Shown here one piece after another: positions 13,001 to 23,395 of a DNA stretch of 64,000 nucleotides. The translations under genes and the position numbers were made by a program. The first letter of the stretch is position 1; every line of letters starts with the position of its first letter. Origin of the DNA: Flabesymbios commensalis (lineage: Eukaryota > Annelida > Polychaeta > Terebellida > Flabelligeridae); contig OZ024907.1 of assembly GCA_964017125.1 (NCBI GenBank), positions 23,557,250 through 23,621,249 of the forward strand, written 5' to 3'. The notes beneath the pieces were generated by a model. That model saw nothing but the letters and a program-made list of their open reading frames with translations. It made no database searches and was not told the DNA's origin.

Positions 13001-13637
13001 GTATATTTCCTTGTACTTCTGTACTTTTCATAGTGTTTTAGGTCGCAGTAACAGCGCCAGTTTGAGCGTAGACGGATATAATCGGGGTATTCTGATGGAC
13101 GTTTGATATTATATGTCAGTGCGATGATCATTTTCTACTTTAGATTATTATTCAATATGCACAGGTAAATATTTGTTACAACTCAGATTTCAAGTATTGT
13201 GGATGGGGCATATCCCTGATATACTAAATCTGGACATCTGCGGCGTAAAAAAGTATAATATATAGGCCTACAATATGCTATGTTGCGCTGTAGATTTCCA
13301 GTTACCAAAGCTGACAATTCAGCTTATCACACAGTTTAGTCCTGTGTCCAAGATTAGACTGAGGGGAGTTGTTTTATTATGGCTTCATTTGGAAAAGTGT
13401 CATATTTTTACATGTATCTAAACCAACCAAGGTTACCATGTAAAAGGTACATGGTACAGGCCTGTAGGCCTATATGATCTCACCTGTGTTACACGTCATG
13501 TGTTTTTGTTGTAATATCCATTCTCTGAGGGTCTAAACAGCTCCCAGTCTCTCCTTAGGATCTTCATTAAGCTCTTTCTTTGCTTTGGCCAACGCATTTT
13601 TATCTAACCCACAGACATAGTCTATCGAATAACTCAT
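9888..13637 (-). CDS. Second CRAL-TRIO paralogue, 6 exons seen, in-frame stop in exon 1, last exon not found
   Basis: Six minus-strand exons (13637-13484, 12299-12140, 11725-11664, 11435-11245, 10389-10279, 10011-9888) match the upstream gene one for one. All junctions are GT-AG, with the same phases and nearly the same lengths (154, 160, 62, 191, 111 and 124 nt). Recognisable parts are REWILQQK, TVWLLKILRASKFSQLKSRE, VHGFHYIIDVGGFTLSHQHF, PMRLKGIHFYNTGPV and LHVYGSNLENIYKTFP with LPAEYVPDE. A TAG lies in frame at 13533-13535, at residue 35, where the family usually has a coding residue just before T/F-L/R-REWI. A single C-to-T change from CAG would explain it. No terminal exon was recognised below 9888, so it may be very diverged, lost, or before the window start. 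The clean splice sites argue against an old pseudogene; a recent null allele, a sequence error or an alternative first exon remain possible. It arose with its neighbour by tandem duplication (inference). Confidence 0.75.
10279..10389 (-). CDS. CRAL-TRIO paralogue (downstream), exon 5
   Basis: A 111-nt phase 0/0 exon with acceptor ACTGCAG and donor GTGAAC, encoding GSFPMRLKGIHFYNTGPVME and LRPFMTKKIKER. It contains the family's P-x-R-x-K-G-I-H-F-x-N signature. Confidence 0.92.
10880..11193 (+). mobile_element. LINE-like 3' end fragment in intron 4 of the downstream CRAL-TRIO gene
   Basis: The stretch ends with a small stem-loop (GTCCC ... GGGAC) followed by GTTAATTAATAAATTTACTT, a typical LINE 3' end with an AATAAA signal and short tail repeat. 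It starts after a poly-C run. No reverse-transcriptase motif is left. Confidence 0.5.
11245..11435 (-). CDS. CRAL-TRIO paralogue (downstream), exon 4
   Basis: Acceptor GAATTTAG, donor CAT|GTGAGT. It encodes QVHGFHYIIDVGGFTLSHQH, the central strand and helix of the CRAL-TRIO fold, and is three codons shorter than its counterpart. Confidence 0.88.
11664..11725 (-). CDS. CRAL-TRIO paralogue (downstream), exon 3
   Basis: A 62-nt exon with acceptor TGTTTCAG and donor GTATGT, encoding TYIMLPDRAPDGCRVILANM. It has the same size and phases as the upstream gene's exon 3 but diverged sequence. Confidence 0.82.
12140..12299 (-). CDS. CRAL-TRIO paralogue (downstream), exon 2
   Basis: Acceptor CATGTTACAG, donor GG|GTATGC. 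It encodes TVWLLKILRASKFSQLKSRE and IIPEWLQDIDFKRPRNQAFV, clearly homologous to exon 2 of the upstream gene. Confidence 0.88.
13484..13637 (-). CDS. CRAL-TRIO paralogue (downstream), exon 1 with in-frame TAG
   Basis: Starts MSYSIDYVCGLDKNALAK and ends REWILQQKHMTCNT, G|GTGAGA donor. It is 154 nt, identical in length and phase to the neighbour's exon 1. The TAG at 13533-13535 interrupts the frame between LGAV and TLREWI. Confidence 0.7.
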
Positions 13638-13788
13638 AATTAAATGATATTGTCCAAGGACTGATGAGATGAGCACGTAACGTTGTAAACTTCCCTATAT
13701 AGTGACTGAACTGTATGTAATAACAATAACAGTTAGCTGGTACATGTAGATATCCAGACCAACTGCCGCCATGCATGGCTGGACAAAA

Positions 13789-13862
13789 AGGAAATGAAGT
13801 GAATCGGGCTTTAAGCCAATTTTGTGCACATACATGCTAAGTTGGGCTAGGAGAGGCAAAAT
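13789..13862 (-). mobile_element. SINE tail fragment
   Basis: It contains GAAGTGAATCGGGCTTTAAG followed by GTGCACATA and GGGCTAGGAGA, matching the 3' domain of the SINE copies at 25677-25984 and 27710-27868. The tRNA-like heads are missing. Confidence 0.7.
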
Positions 13863-14039
13863 TCTAAATAGTTTGTTGAATCGCATTTCTTATCACCGAT
13901 AGGCCTACCACACAATGGCCATCGGTATTGGTCGAAATATAATCACATACCTTTAGTGCGGCACGTCCCAATTTGTAATAACGTTCAAATTTGTAATAAT
14001 TTATTACAAATTGGAACGCAATTGCATTGCAAATTCGAT

Positions 14040-14135
14040 ATTATTAATGGCTACTATACTTAAAATACATTGAAAAGGCATTGCCAAGATAACATCAGGG
14101 TGTATCATTTTGTTTCCCGCACCAAAGAGCTATCC
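14040..14135 (-). mobile_element. LINE 3'-UTR-like fragment
   Basis: On the minus strand GGTGCGGGAAACAAAATGAT and TTGGCAATGCCTTTTCAAT match the block at 17245-17340 and, more distantly, 19495-19545 and the minus strand of 59690-59740. Confidence 0.55.
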
Positions 14136-14544
14136 CTAATCTTATGGTGAAATGAAAGATACATTATAAAAAATTGTATTTATTTTATTAATTTTGTTGC
14201 GACCACACCTCTCCCCCATTCCACTTCTCTGCCGTCGTCATGCGTACTATTGATCAAACTCCTGCAGGCGCGCCTGGCTGTATCTATTGCCATGGAAAGT
14301 TTGGAGCTGCCATGAATGTGATCAGACACGCTATTACAATACACCTTGGATGGCAGATTCTTAGAGACTTACTTGTGGAAAAGGGGGTATATTCTGAGAG
14401 GGCGTGACAGTTCCTCAGAGCGGCGCATACAGTTCTATAGGAAAAGGGGGTAGATTCTGGGAGCGTTAAGAGTATAGTAAAACACACCAACAAACCCACT
14501 ATTTGATCATTGCCAAAACATATACTGGCGTGTAGGCATGCGCT

Positions 14545-14660
14545 GGGCAATGTGATAATATTCAAAACTGTTACATCTGTGTCGCGCCGGTTGTTGTGCC
14601 GCGGTTGCCGTGCCTCACTTGTCGCGTTGGTATTCGCGTATTCGCCAACCCTTTTTTTTC
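14545..14660. repeat. CG-rich MITE fragment (family of 50418-50670)
   Basis: It shares TTCAAAACTGTTACAT, a GTCGCGCCGGTTGT-like block and CTCACTTGTCGCGTTGG with 50520-50600. The rest of 14136-14750 shows nothing further; a 142-codon open frame there is judged fortuitous. Confidence 0.6.
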
Positions 14661-14749
14661 GGATTTTTGGATTTTTTTTACCTTGACAACACTCCTTACA
14701 ACTCCGCTGCAACTAGCCTTGCTCTCCTACTACTTTGATACAGACAGAC

Positions 14750-17700
14750 GACTGCCGGTGATTTTTGACCTCGACCATTTCGGACCTGGTGATTTCGGAC
14801 GCCTATCGGTGATTTCGGACTGTGATTTCGGACGGTGTGCGGTGAAATCGGACGGTGATTTCGGACGGTGTGTGGTGAATTCGGCGCGGCGCTGAATTCG
14901 GACGATGATATCGGACGGCGTGCGGTGAATTCGGACGCTTAACTTAGTAGTCTTTTATAACACTATTTTGGTACTGATATCGTTAATTTCGTATGGTAAT
15001 TTCAGACGGTGATTTCGGTGATTTCGGTGATTTTAGTACTCTTTCATATGACTATTCCTGTACTAATATCGGTAATTTCGGACGGTAATTTCGAGCGGTA
15101 TTATGCTAAAGAAACCTAATACAGTTATATAGTCATCTTTTTTTAAATACTCATGCATATTATTTTAGAAATACAAAAATCAGTGATATACAGTTGTGAT
15201 ACATATGTACATATATAAAAACTTTTGTCATCGTCATATAGGCGTATCATTATATAAATACAAAATATATTTTGATACATATATTTATATACAATATAAT
15301 CGAGTTTGTCATTTTTATTTTTTATGCACATCACACACCTTTGAGATCCCACTTAGCAGATAACGGTCACCCTTTTGTGGAAAAAACGGCAAGTTCACTC
15401 TCGTCACTGCGCTCAAGATAATACAAGCACAATTTTCGAATAGATGAAAATTATTGATGATTTTTAAGAAAGTGTTTATATTGTACCCCTCCGTCATTTA
15501 ATAGTTCTCTGAATGACGGGAACCTTTATTATCGCTCAGAGGGGTACAAAAGAAACTCTTATCACTTTTTATTATAATTATTATCATTTTCACGATCCTA
15601 GCACGTTATTAACGGAAAATAATACAATGATAATTCGTTAAACAATAAAGATTTTATGTTAGGATGTTGACTGTGATCATCAGCAGAAGAAGGGTAAAAT
15701 TACTTGCTGATAACGCGTGCCGCGATTTAAAACCCTTTACAGACTGCGTGCTGCAATAAGCCTATCGTAACCTATGAATAATTATGTTATAATTATACAA
15801 CACAACACTCCACTTTGTAGCTGGTTTTGGCAACTGGACCTTAGGCCACTTTGTTTATTTTCTCTGTTTTAGATCACAAAAAAATCTAATAAGGGCGGAA
15901 AAAAAACATTTAAGAAAAAAAAAATTTAACATATTTTTGGAAAAGATAATGAGGGCGACCAAATGAAAAAAACATTGGACATATTTCTGGAAAAGTGAGG
16001 GCGACAAAATAAAAAAACTTTTGACCTATTTTGACCACTTCCATTGAGTGAACTTTTCTAGGGCAAACAAACGAGCATCCAGGGCAATGATTGGCCAGGA
16101 TTGAGGAATTGAGTTGCTTGACGCACCATGCTTAATCATAGCTGCTGTAGCAGCCTTCTCGTAGAACAAAGATAGGAGCTGTATTAATGTTACATGTTTG
16201 TCTACCTAACTGTCGTTAAAAAATTAAGAGTTAAAATACTGAGTATAACATATGTAAGTGAATATTCAAGCTGAAATATTTTGTATGAGTGTCACGTCTT
16301 GCGTAACTGGCATGAATAATTATTATCATGATTATGTGTCATTATTATCGCTATAACGTTACAATTTTTATCTAGAACAACCACAATTCACCTGTCGCTA
16401 TATTATCAATATTAGCATGCCTTATGATCTGACTTGGGTATTACCACATATCAGTACGGCTGTTGCTCTCGGATCTTATTATTTGGCTTTTTAGGGCCGG
16501 CTAGGGACGTTTCCGTCGCCTTTGTTATCAGACGAGGTGGGGCCTTATGGAGGATTTCAGAGTTGCTAAGTCAACTGATTTTATCTATGAAGTCGGGAAT
16601 GTTTTTCTTCGATTGTTACTCCAAGTATGTGGTACTAAATAGGTCGTGAGTGAAATGGTATGAACTAAACAATATAGTGAATTAAAATAAGCTGTAATGT
16701 TTTTGTGCGAGGGCCATATGGATAATAAATCACTAGTTAATTAAATAAACTTTAATGCATTGTGTGAGTGCCATATCCTGCTAGAATGACACACATAATT
16801 ATTATCCGTAACTGTTATTGTTATTACATCACTAAGTCTGCAACACTCGATAATATGGATGGTTCTGATGCTATACTTTGTTGGCAGTCGACGAACCACC
16901 ATGTCCGACTTTTATTAGTATGTATATATTGTGTTTTGGTAGTAGTACTGTTATTACGTTGTTAAGTTTGCACCACTAGTCAATATCAGGGAATCTCCGA
17001 GCTCATAGCGATTGTGCTTGCATGGTCACAGGGCTCGGAGCAACGTGTTTCGCGGATTGCCACATTGATTGTACTTGCATGATATAATATTTGATTTTTA
17101 AAATATCGTGCAATTTTTAACACTGTCCTAATACATAGCCTACTCTTATTACTGTAGCATAATTATACACTTGTATATATTCTTAGGTTTCTACGCTTTC
17201 CAGAATGTCTTTTTTGCTACTATATATAATTAGCATGCCATAAATAGTAGCTATTTTATCTCTGGTTATGGTGCGGGAAACAAAATGATAGACCCTATGA
17301 TATCCTGGCAATGCCTTTCAATTTCATTTTAAGTACCAGTCAGCTATATTATCGTAATACCCAGTGTTTTTTATGGAAATGCCAGTGAACATGTTTTTAG
17401 TTATGTATGTCATACTATGTATATTGTCACATGATTTTAACAAATTAACAATGTTGTATATACATGTACATATCTCTCTCTTATTTCTATGACAAATAAG
17501 TCTGGATTGACTTTCTTTCTGTCAATAAAATATCAGTTTGTCTGTCTGTCGTGTGTAGATGCATGGTAGGTAATTTATGTATTTAGCATCTAAATGTGTA
17601 TATATAAAATGATATTATTTATATTTATATATTTTAGTTATCATATTAGGCTTCCTTATAAATAATACCGTCCGAAATCACCGTCTGAAATTACTGATAT

Positions 17701-18060
17701 TAGTACAATAATAGTCATACATAAGAGCATTATGCTAAGGTTTTTAAACATCACACCGTCCGAAATCACCGTCCAAAATCACCGTCCGAAATTGCCTTCC
17801 GAATTTAGCGATATTAGTACCAAAATAGTGATATAAAAGACTATTATGTTAGGCGTCCTAAATCGCCGTCCGAATTCACCACGGCGTCCGAGTTCACCAC
17901 ACACCGTCCGAAATCACCGTCCGATTTCACCGCACACTGTTCGAAATCACCGTCCGATTTCACCGCACACTGTTCGAAATCACCGTCCGAAATCACCGAT
18001 TGGCGTCCGAAATCACCAGTCCGAGATAGTCGAGGTCCGAAATCACCGGACACCAGACAG
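14750..18060. mobile_element. Foldback element C with GATTTCGGACGG arrays
   Basis: The left arm (about 14752-15170) carries tandem GGTGATTTCGGACGG words and a TATTTTGGTACTGATATCG-like block. The right arm (about 17640-18055) carries the same blocks in reverse (CCGTCCGAAATCACCG). Both ends run into CAGACAGA-type sequence, so the exact termini are uncertain. The 2.4-kb interior has no recognised gene but includes a LINE 3' end (17180-17560) and a short inverted pair TTGTACCCCTC / GAGGGGTACAA at 15479-15549. Open frames in the arms exist because the arrays lack stops. Confidence 0.7.
17180..17560 (+). mobile_element. LINE 3' end (GGTGCGGGAAAC family)
   Basis: It contains GTTTCTACGCTTTCC, ATCTCTGGTTATGGTGCGGG and CTGGCAATGCCTTTCAAT, then GTCAATAAAATATC and a TCTG repeat tail. 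The same order of blocks occurs at 19440-19755, which ends in a TCTA tail. An AATAAA signal followed by a short tandem tail marks a plus-strand LINE 3' terminus. Confidence 0.6.
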
Positions 18061-18079
18061 ACAGACAGACAGACAGACA
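18053..18079. repeat. (CAGA)n microsatellite
   Basis: A run of CAGA units at the right end of foldback element C. Confidence 0.9.
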
Positions 18080-18529
18080 TAGCGAACCATTAATACAAAA
18101 GGTTCATCTCATAGTTAATATAATAATTATGTGTAATATAGAAGATCCGAACCCATAACAACTTTGGTGTAATTTATTTAATGTGTTGTTAAAAAAAACA
18201 TTTTTAGCACAAATTTCAAGACGTAGGGTGAAATATGTCTACTTTTCTATATTAATAAATTCTATCGCGGGTGGGAGCGTTTGGAGAAACTCTTACAGTG
18301 ACGGATCCAGAGCAGCTACTAAAATCTCTTGGGAGGTTGCTTTCATATTTAATACTCACACCACCAGAGGGTGTAGACCTAGGCCTTTTGTGTTTTTCTA
18401 CGATTAGGACAGGGCAAGGAATTATGCCAGCCCTTGGCCACTTGTTACACTTGGTCACTCCACTAATATCTGGAGGTCATAAGGTAGAAACCCGAATCAG
18501 ATAATCTGCTTCCATTCTTTCAAAATTGA

Positions 18530-18870
18530 TACAAATTTATTTTCGAACCTTGGACGAATGGCAGCCATCTTGAATTGTAGCTACAACGCGATGTCTGATA
18601 TGGTTTATGGCAACACCACTATATTGAACTATATTGATCGTAACTGAAAACCCTATGATAGACACTAAAACCAATTCTGTCGAAAATGATAATAATATTT
18701 GTTTGCCCCTGGAATAATGGTTGCCATCTTGGATTCTACCAACACTGCAAAGTCTAGGTACACTTTCTGATCTCACCAATATGTCGGGCGTAGCATACCA
18801 AAAAAACCCTAAGATACATACCAAAATCACGAATCTGTTCCAATTCTGTTGAAAATGATATAAATTACAT
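18530..18870. repeat. Satellite-like repeat, about 165-170 bp units
   Basis: Two units each contain AATTCTGT(C/T)GAAAATGATA, GCCATCTTG and ATGTCGGGCGTA-like blocks. Further copies are at 19755-19835 and 23065-23340 in the same orientation. The stretch 18080-18530 shows no supported feature. Confidence 0.65.
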
Positions 18871-18881
18871 ATTCTTATATT

Positions 18882-19065
18882 ATTCCTCTAATCATCCACT
18901 CATGAAATCATCCATTCTGTCGGGGGATCACCACTGTGGTATCAGCGACAGGTGCGGCTGGTGATTGCTCTAATCATCGATTCATGAAATCATCCATGCT
19001 GTCGGGGGGAGGGGGTCATCACTGTGGTACCAGCGTAATTCCTCCAATCATCCACCAACGAAATC
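18882..19065 (+). repeat. About 80-100 bp tandem repeat
   Basis: TCTAATCATC(C/G)A, CATGAAATCATCCAT, CTGTCGGGGG and ATCACTGTGGTA recur about 2.5 times in direct order. Confidence 0.75.
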
Positions 19066-19439
19066 AGTTCCACTCATGCAGTCTCATCCAATCAACTGCT
19101 GTTTATTCTCAGCTGTATTCTAGGCTTAGTCACTTGTGTCAAATGATAGTTTGTATTTTTTAGAGTTTTATATATATAGATTCCTTCTTTTATTACTAGA
19201 ATAATTATGTTTAGTAGAATCTATTATCGGGGAGGCTGCGACAGTAACCCGGGTTCAGCTTTTTGCTATAACTGGTTCCGTCATCAGTGATCATTGCACG
19301 TTGAATCTTGAGTACCTGTACGTGTTCTTGGTGTTTCGAGCTGACGTCAGTCAATGCATATTTTAGATTGTTTTTTAACATGTTAACTGTAACTAATATT
19401 ATTATTTTCTTCTTTATACATACTCTCACTCATTATTTA

Positions 19440-19755
19440 ATTACTCAGTTTCTACGCTTTCCTGAGGGTTTTTTTTGCTATATACAGTAGCTATTTTATC
19501 TCTGGTTTTGGTGCGGGAAACTTAAAAATATCATGCCAATGCTGTTTAACTGTAGGTTATTTTAAATAGTTCTGATGCATATTTTATTTAACCTGTGCTT
19601 GTTTTAGTATATAATGTCGTTTGATTTTAACTTAGCATGCATATTTTACCGGACTAATCCTGTTGTATATAGTCTTGTACATAATGTTTATTTTAATGAC
19701 GCATAAGTCTGCTACCGTCGTCAATAAATATCTATCTATCTATCTATCTATCATA
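19440..19755 (+). mobile_element. LINE 3' end with (TCTA)n tail
   Basis: It shares GTTTCTACGCTTTCC, TAGCTATTTTATCTCTGG and GGTGCGGGAAAC with 17180-17345. It ends GTCAATAAATATCTATCTAT, an AATAAA signal followed by a tetranucleotide tail. Confidence 0.65.
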
Positions 19756-20094
19756 TTTGACCCTGAAAAAATAACGGTCATCTTGATTTTACCCACAAAG
19801 CGATATCTAGGGTGCTTCTGGTCTCACCACTGTATTGTATTGTATTTATTTATTATATTTATTATTTATTTATTATTGGAGTGGCAGCTGAAATACTATG
19901 GTGGTTCAATAAAATTTCTTTATAATAACCAACAAAATTTTACTTATGTAAATTTAACTCGCCTGAACCCGCTTTTACCGTAATATATGTACATTATACA
20001 ACTTCAAATATGACTGTTTATTAAAAATAATATGCAGGAAGAAGGGGGTGGATAAAACCGACCTGTTACCATGATTACAAATGTATATAAATTT

Positions 20095-20650
20095 ATATAA
20101 TATAAAAATACTTTAATCTGGCGGAGACAAGGGGATGGTGGTGGGACGAACCTTTTAACATTATTAATTAGACCAATCAAAAAACATGTTTTCTAATTCT
20201 GGTATTTTCAAGAGTCAAAAAGCGATTCGTTAGTCTCAACATATTTATATAACGTCGGTTTAGGTAAAATCCAGCCAATACATCCCTGTGGAGCGGTTAT
20301 AGGGGCTTCGTTGTGCACACCCAAATAAAAACAAGTTGCTCGATTCTGAATTCGACAACTTCAGATCCATATTCACTGGTACAACCATCGCTTTATATAA
20401 TTTATGAAACGTTTTAAAATCAGCATTACGGAATTGTCGAAATTTCGATATTACATCTCCTAAACCCTACTGGCTGAGTTTGCTAAGTGACTTGCAAAAC
20501 TGTTAAAGTCCATGAATTCATGAAGCAATATTCCCAGGTATTTATACTTTCAAACATGAAATAAGAACATAAAATCTCTACGTTGCTCCCGCTTTCCACG
20601 GAAATGCATTTTTTTTTAAACTTTTCAACAATTAATTCATGCGCAATATT
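20095..20650. repeat. 556-bp tandem duplication inside the LINE, copy 1
   Basis: Nearly identical to 20661-21215 at an offset of 566 bp, separated by a 10-bp spacer (GTGTATAATA). The only difference I find is one T in a T-run. It covers the C-terminal RT region on the minus strand. Confidence 0.95.
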
Positions 20651-20660
20651 GTGTATAATA

Positions 20661-21215
20661 ATATAATATAAAAATACTTTAATCTGGCGGAGACAAGGGG
20701 ATGGTGGTGGGACGAACCTTTTAACATTATTAATTAGACCAATCAAAAAACATGTTTTCTAATTCTGGTATTTTCAAGAGTCAAAAAGCGATTCGTTAGT
20801 CTCAACATATTTATATAACGTCGGTTTAGGTAAAATCCAGCCAATACATCCCTGTGGAGCGGTTATAGGGGCTTCGTTGTGCACACCCAAATAAAAACAA
20901 GTTGCTCGATTCTGAATTCGACAACTTCAGATCCATATTCACTGGTACAACCATCGCTTTATATAATTTATGAAACGTTTTAAAATCAGCATTACGGAAT
21001 TGTCGAAATTTCGATATTACATCTCCTAAACCCTACTGGCTGAGTTTGCTAAGTGACTTGCAAAACTGTTAAAGTCCATGAATTCATGAAGCAATATTCC
21101 CAGGTATTTATACTTTCAAACATGAAATAAGAACATAAAATCTCTACGTTGCTCCCGCTTTCCACGGAAATGCATTTTTTTTAAACTTTTCAACAATTAA
21201 TTCATGCGCAATATT
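20661..21215. repeat. 556-bp tandem duplication inside the LINE, copy 2
   Basis: Second copy, in the same orientation. The boundaries (ATAATATAAAAATAC at one end, GCGCAATATT at the other) carry only a few bases of microhomology. Confidence 0.95.
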
Positions 21216-21858
21216 TTACACCATGTCTCAACACATTCAAACATTTTTTTTAGACTTTCCAGTGTTTATGACAATAAAACATGATCATCTACGTAACAGA
21301 GCGAGGAAATATTAACATTTTTTATATTTATGCCACAATTATTACACTTGTTAAGTTCAGTAATCAAATCACTTCTATAGAAATTGTATAACAATGGTGC
21401 TAATACGTCAACCTGTATAGCATCCGTAGTCAGTATGCAAATCATTTATTCTCCCTTGTGATTAGTATATAAGGACTTGATGAAGTTATAAAACTTACCA
21501 GCAACGTCGTGTAATATTAATTATACAGTGACAATTCCCATGGGACCACATCAAAAGCCTTGGCTAAGTGAAAAAAGCTGCTAATGTATTTTCTTTATTT
21601 TTAATTTTGTTTCTGACTATACTAAAAATTACGTACACGTGATCGGTACATAGCCGATTTTGTTTGTCAGGAATAAGTCCCATACTTTCCAAATAGTTTG
21701 AAAGTGGGTAATTTCACAACATTGTGTACAATTCGCTGATCGGTGAAACCAGAATCAAAACATAATGTACAATATCTGTGCAGTAGGATATCTACAAAGT
21801 GTGTTTTAAGAATTTTATTTGGAACTAAATGTAAGAGTTTACCATGTAAACACCCACG

Positions 21859-22850
21859 AAGGCTCCCCCTCGCACTTTTCAAATAAGATTTATACATTAA
21901 TTATAATTTTACAGATAATCAATTTAGACATCTAATTATCAAGTAAAATTATGACGCAGAGGCTAACAACTTTAGGCTGACTAGGAGCTATTTTAACCCC
22001 AAAAGATTAAAGATTGCCGCTGTGACCTAGATATTTTCCCGAATTTTTTTAAAAATTGTATGCAGTCTAGCAATTAATATTAACGTCAGCCATGCAATCC
22101 ATTGGATATTGAGTATACAGATAAGCAGCTTTGAAGTTATCAGGGTGCCACGGTTCTGATTTGACGAAAAATAGATTAAAGATGGCCGCCATGATCCGGA
22201 TATTTTCCCGAGCTATCTGAAAATTGATGCAGTCTAGGAAATACTACTACTATGCAGTATTTTGAATATTTAGTATATCGGATAAGCGGCTTTGAAGTTA
22301 TCAGGGTGATTGCCGAAAAAAGATAAAAGATGGCCACCATGACCCTAATATTTTCCCGAACTTTCTGCAAAATTGATGCAGTCTAGGAATTAATACTTGC
22401 ATCCAGTATGTTGAACACAAAGGGAATCAAAAAAGCGGTTTTGTAGATATCAGGATGACAAGGTCCTAATTTGACGAAAAAAGATTAAAGATAGCCGACA
22501 TGACCCGAATATTATCCCGAACTTTCTGCAAAATTGATGCAGCCTAGGAATTAATACTTGCATCCAGTACGTTGAACACAAAGTGAATCGAAAAAACGGT
22601 TTTGTAGATATCAGGGTGATAAGGTCCTAATTTGACGAAAAAAGATGGCCGCCATGACCCGAGTATTTTTCCAAACTTTTTTAAAAATTGATGCAGCCTA
22701 GGAATTAATACATGTATCCAGTATGTTGAAAACCAAATAAATTGAAAAAGCGGTTTTGCAGATATCAGGGTGACAAAGTATGGATGAGATGCGGCCGCCG
22801 GCGGACGAAACCGTACAAAAACAAAAATCGTCCCTGGGAGGGGGAGCCTT
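21859..22850. mobile_element. 992-bp element with 13-bp perfect inverted ends, nested in the LINE
   Basis: AAGGCTCCCCCTC (21859-21871) and GAGGGGGAGCCTT (22838-22850) are perfect inverted repeats. LINE coding continues on both sides, which shows an insertion. The interior is mostly five tandem units of about 150-165 bp. No transposase frame is seen, and the target duplication is not clear. Confidence 0.7.
22000..22770 (+). repeat. Five tandem units of about 150-165 bp
   Basis: Each unit contains GATGGCCGCCATGACCCG-like, ATTTTCCCGAACTTTCTG-like, AATTGATGCAGTCTAGGAAT and TATCAGGGTGAC blocks. Unit starts are near 22012, 22180, 22328, 22490 and 22644. A diverged relative is at 47385-47480. Confidence 0.85.
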
Positions 22851-23395
22851 AATTAAGTAGACTCCAGGTGTTCAAACGATCAATGCAGTTAGCTACTTCA
22901 TCGAATGGTATGGGATTAATAATCAATTCATTGCTAATATAACCAGATAAACTCAACATATTCTCCAAAACACACTTGTGGTTAATAGCATTGTCATAGA
23001 ACTCATCATCACCTTCTAAGTTCCCATTATTGCTATATAATCTATTAAAATCGCCATACCAATTTTGAATTACAATTAAACTGTGTCGGGCGTACCTAAT
23101 AATACTATGATAGATATCGAAATCATCAATTTGCTTCAATTCTGTCGGAAATGATATAAACTAAAGATTTGACCTTCGACAAATAGCGGCCGTCTTTGAT
23201 TTTATCCACAATGCAATGTCCAGGGTGCTTCCTGGTCTCACCACTGTGTCTGGCGTAACTAAGAACCCTAACTCCTACTTTTAGCCTACTATCATTTGTA
23301 TCTGTAATGTCTAGGGTTATACCTTTCAAATGATACCACATACGTTTGGCCACCCTCAATGGTACCGAACAAACCCTGTAGTTGACGGGCTATAA

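Larger units (their letters stand above)
20095..23110 (-). mobile_element. Degraded LINE with reverse transcriptase, minus strand, interrupted and internally duplicated
   Basis: Reading the minus strand from 23110 downward, recognisable LINE ORF2 segments appear in order. They are a pre-RT part (DEFYDNAINHKCVLENMLSL, FDEVANCIDRL; 23139-22849); after a nested insertion, PNKILKTHF and CTLCFDSGFT (about 21830-21730); HLAKAFDV and VPWE (about 21580-21540); the catalytic YVDD at 21295-21284; YLGILLHEFMDFNSFASHLA, LGDVISKFRQFRNADFKTFH and a GVHNEAPITAP-like block (21200-20700, repeated at 20640-20130). Frames shift often and stops are present, so it is dead. The motif set is of the CR1/jockey type; clade not resolved. 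A 992-bp element sits at 21859-22850. Confidence 0.8.

Noticed and set aside
14284-14712. 142-codon frame on the minus strand
   Set aside because: No family resemblance or splice context; it overlaps a CG-rich MITE fragment and a plus-strand frame of similar quality.
17844-18082. 78-codon frames on both strands
   Set aside because: Produced by the GATTTCGGACGG array in the arm of element C.
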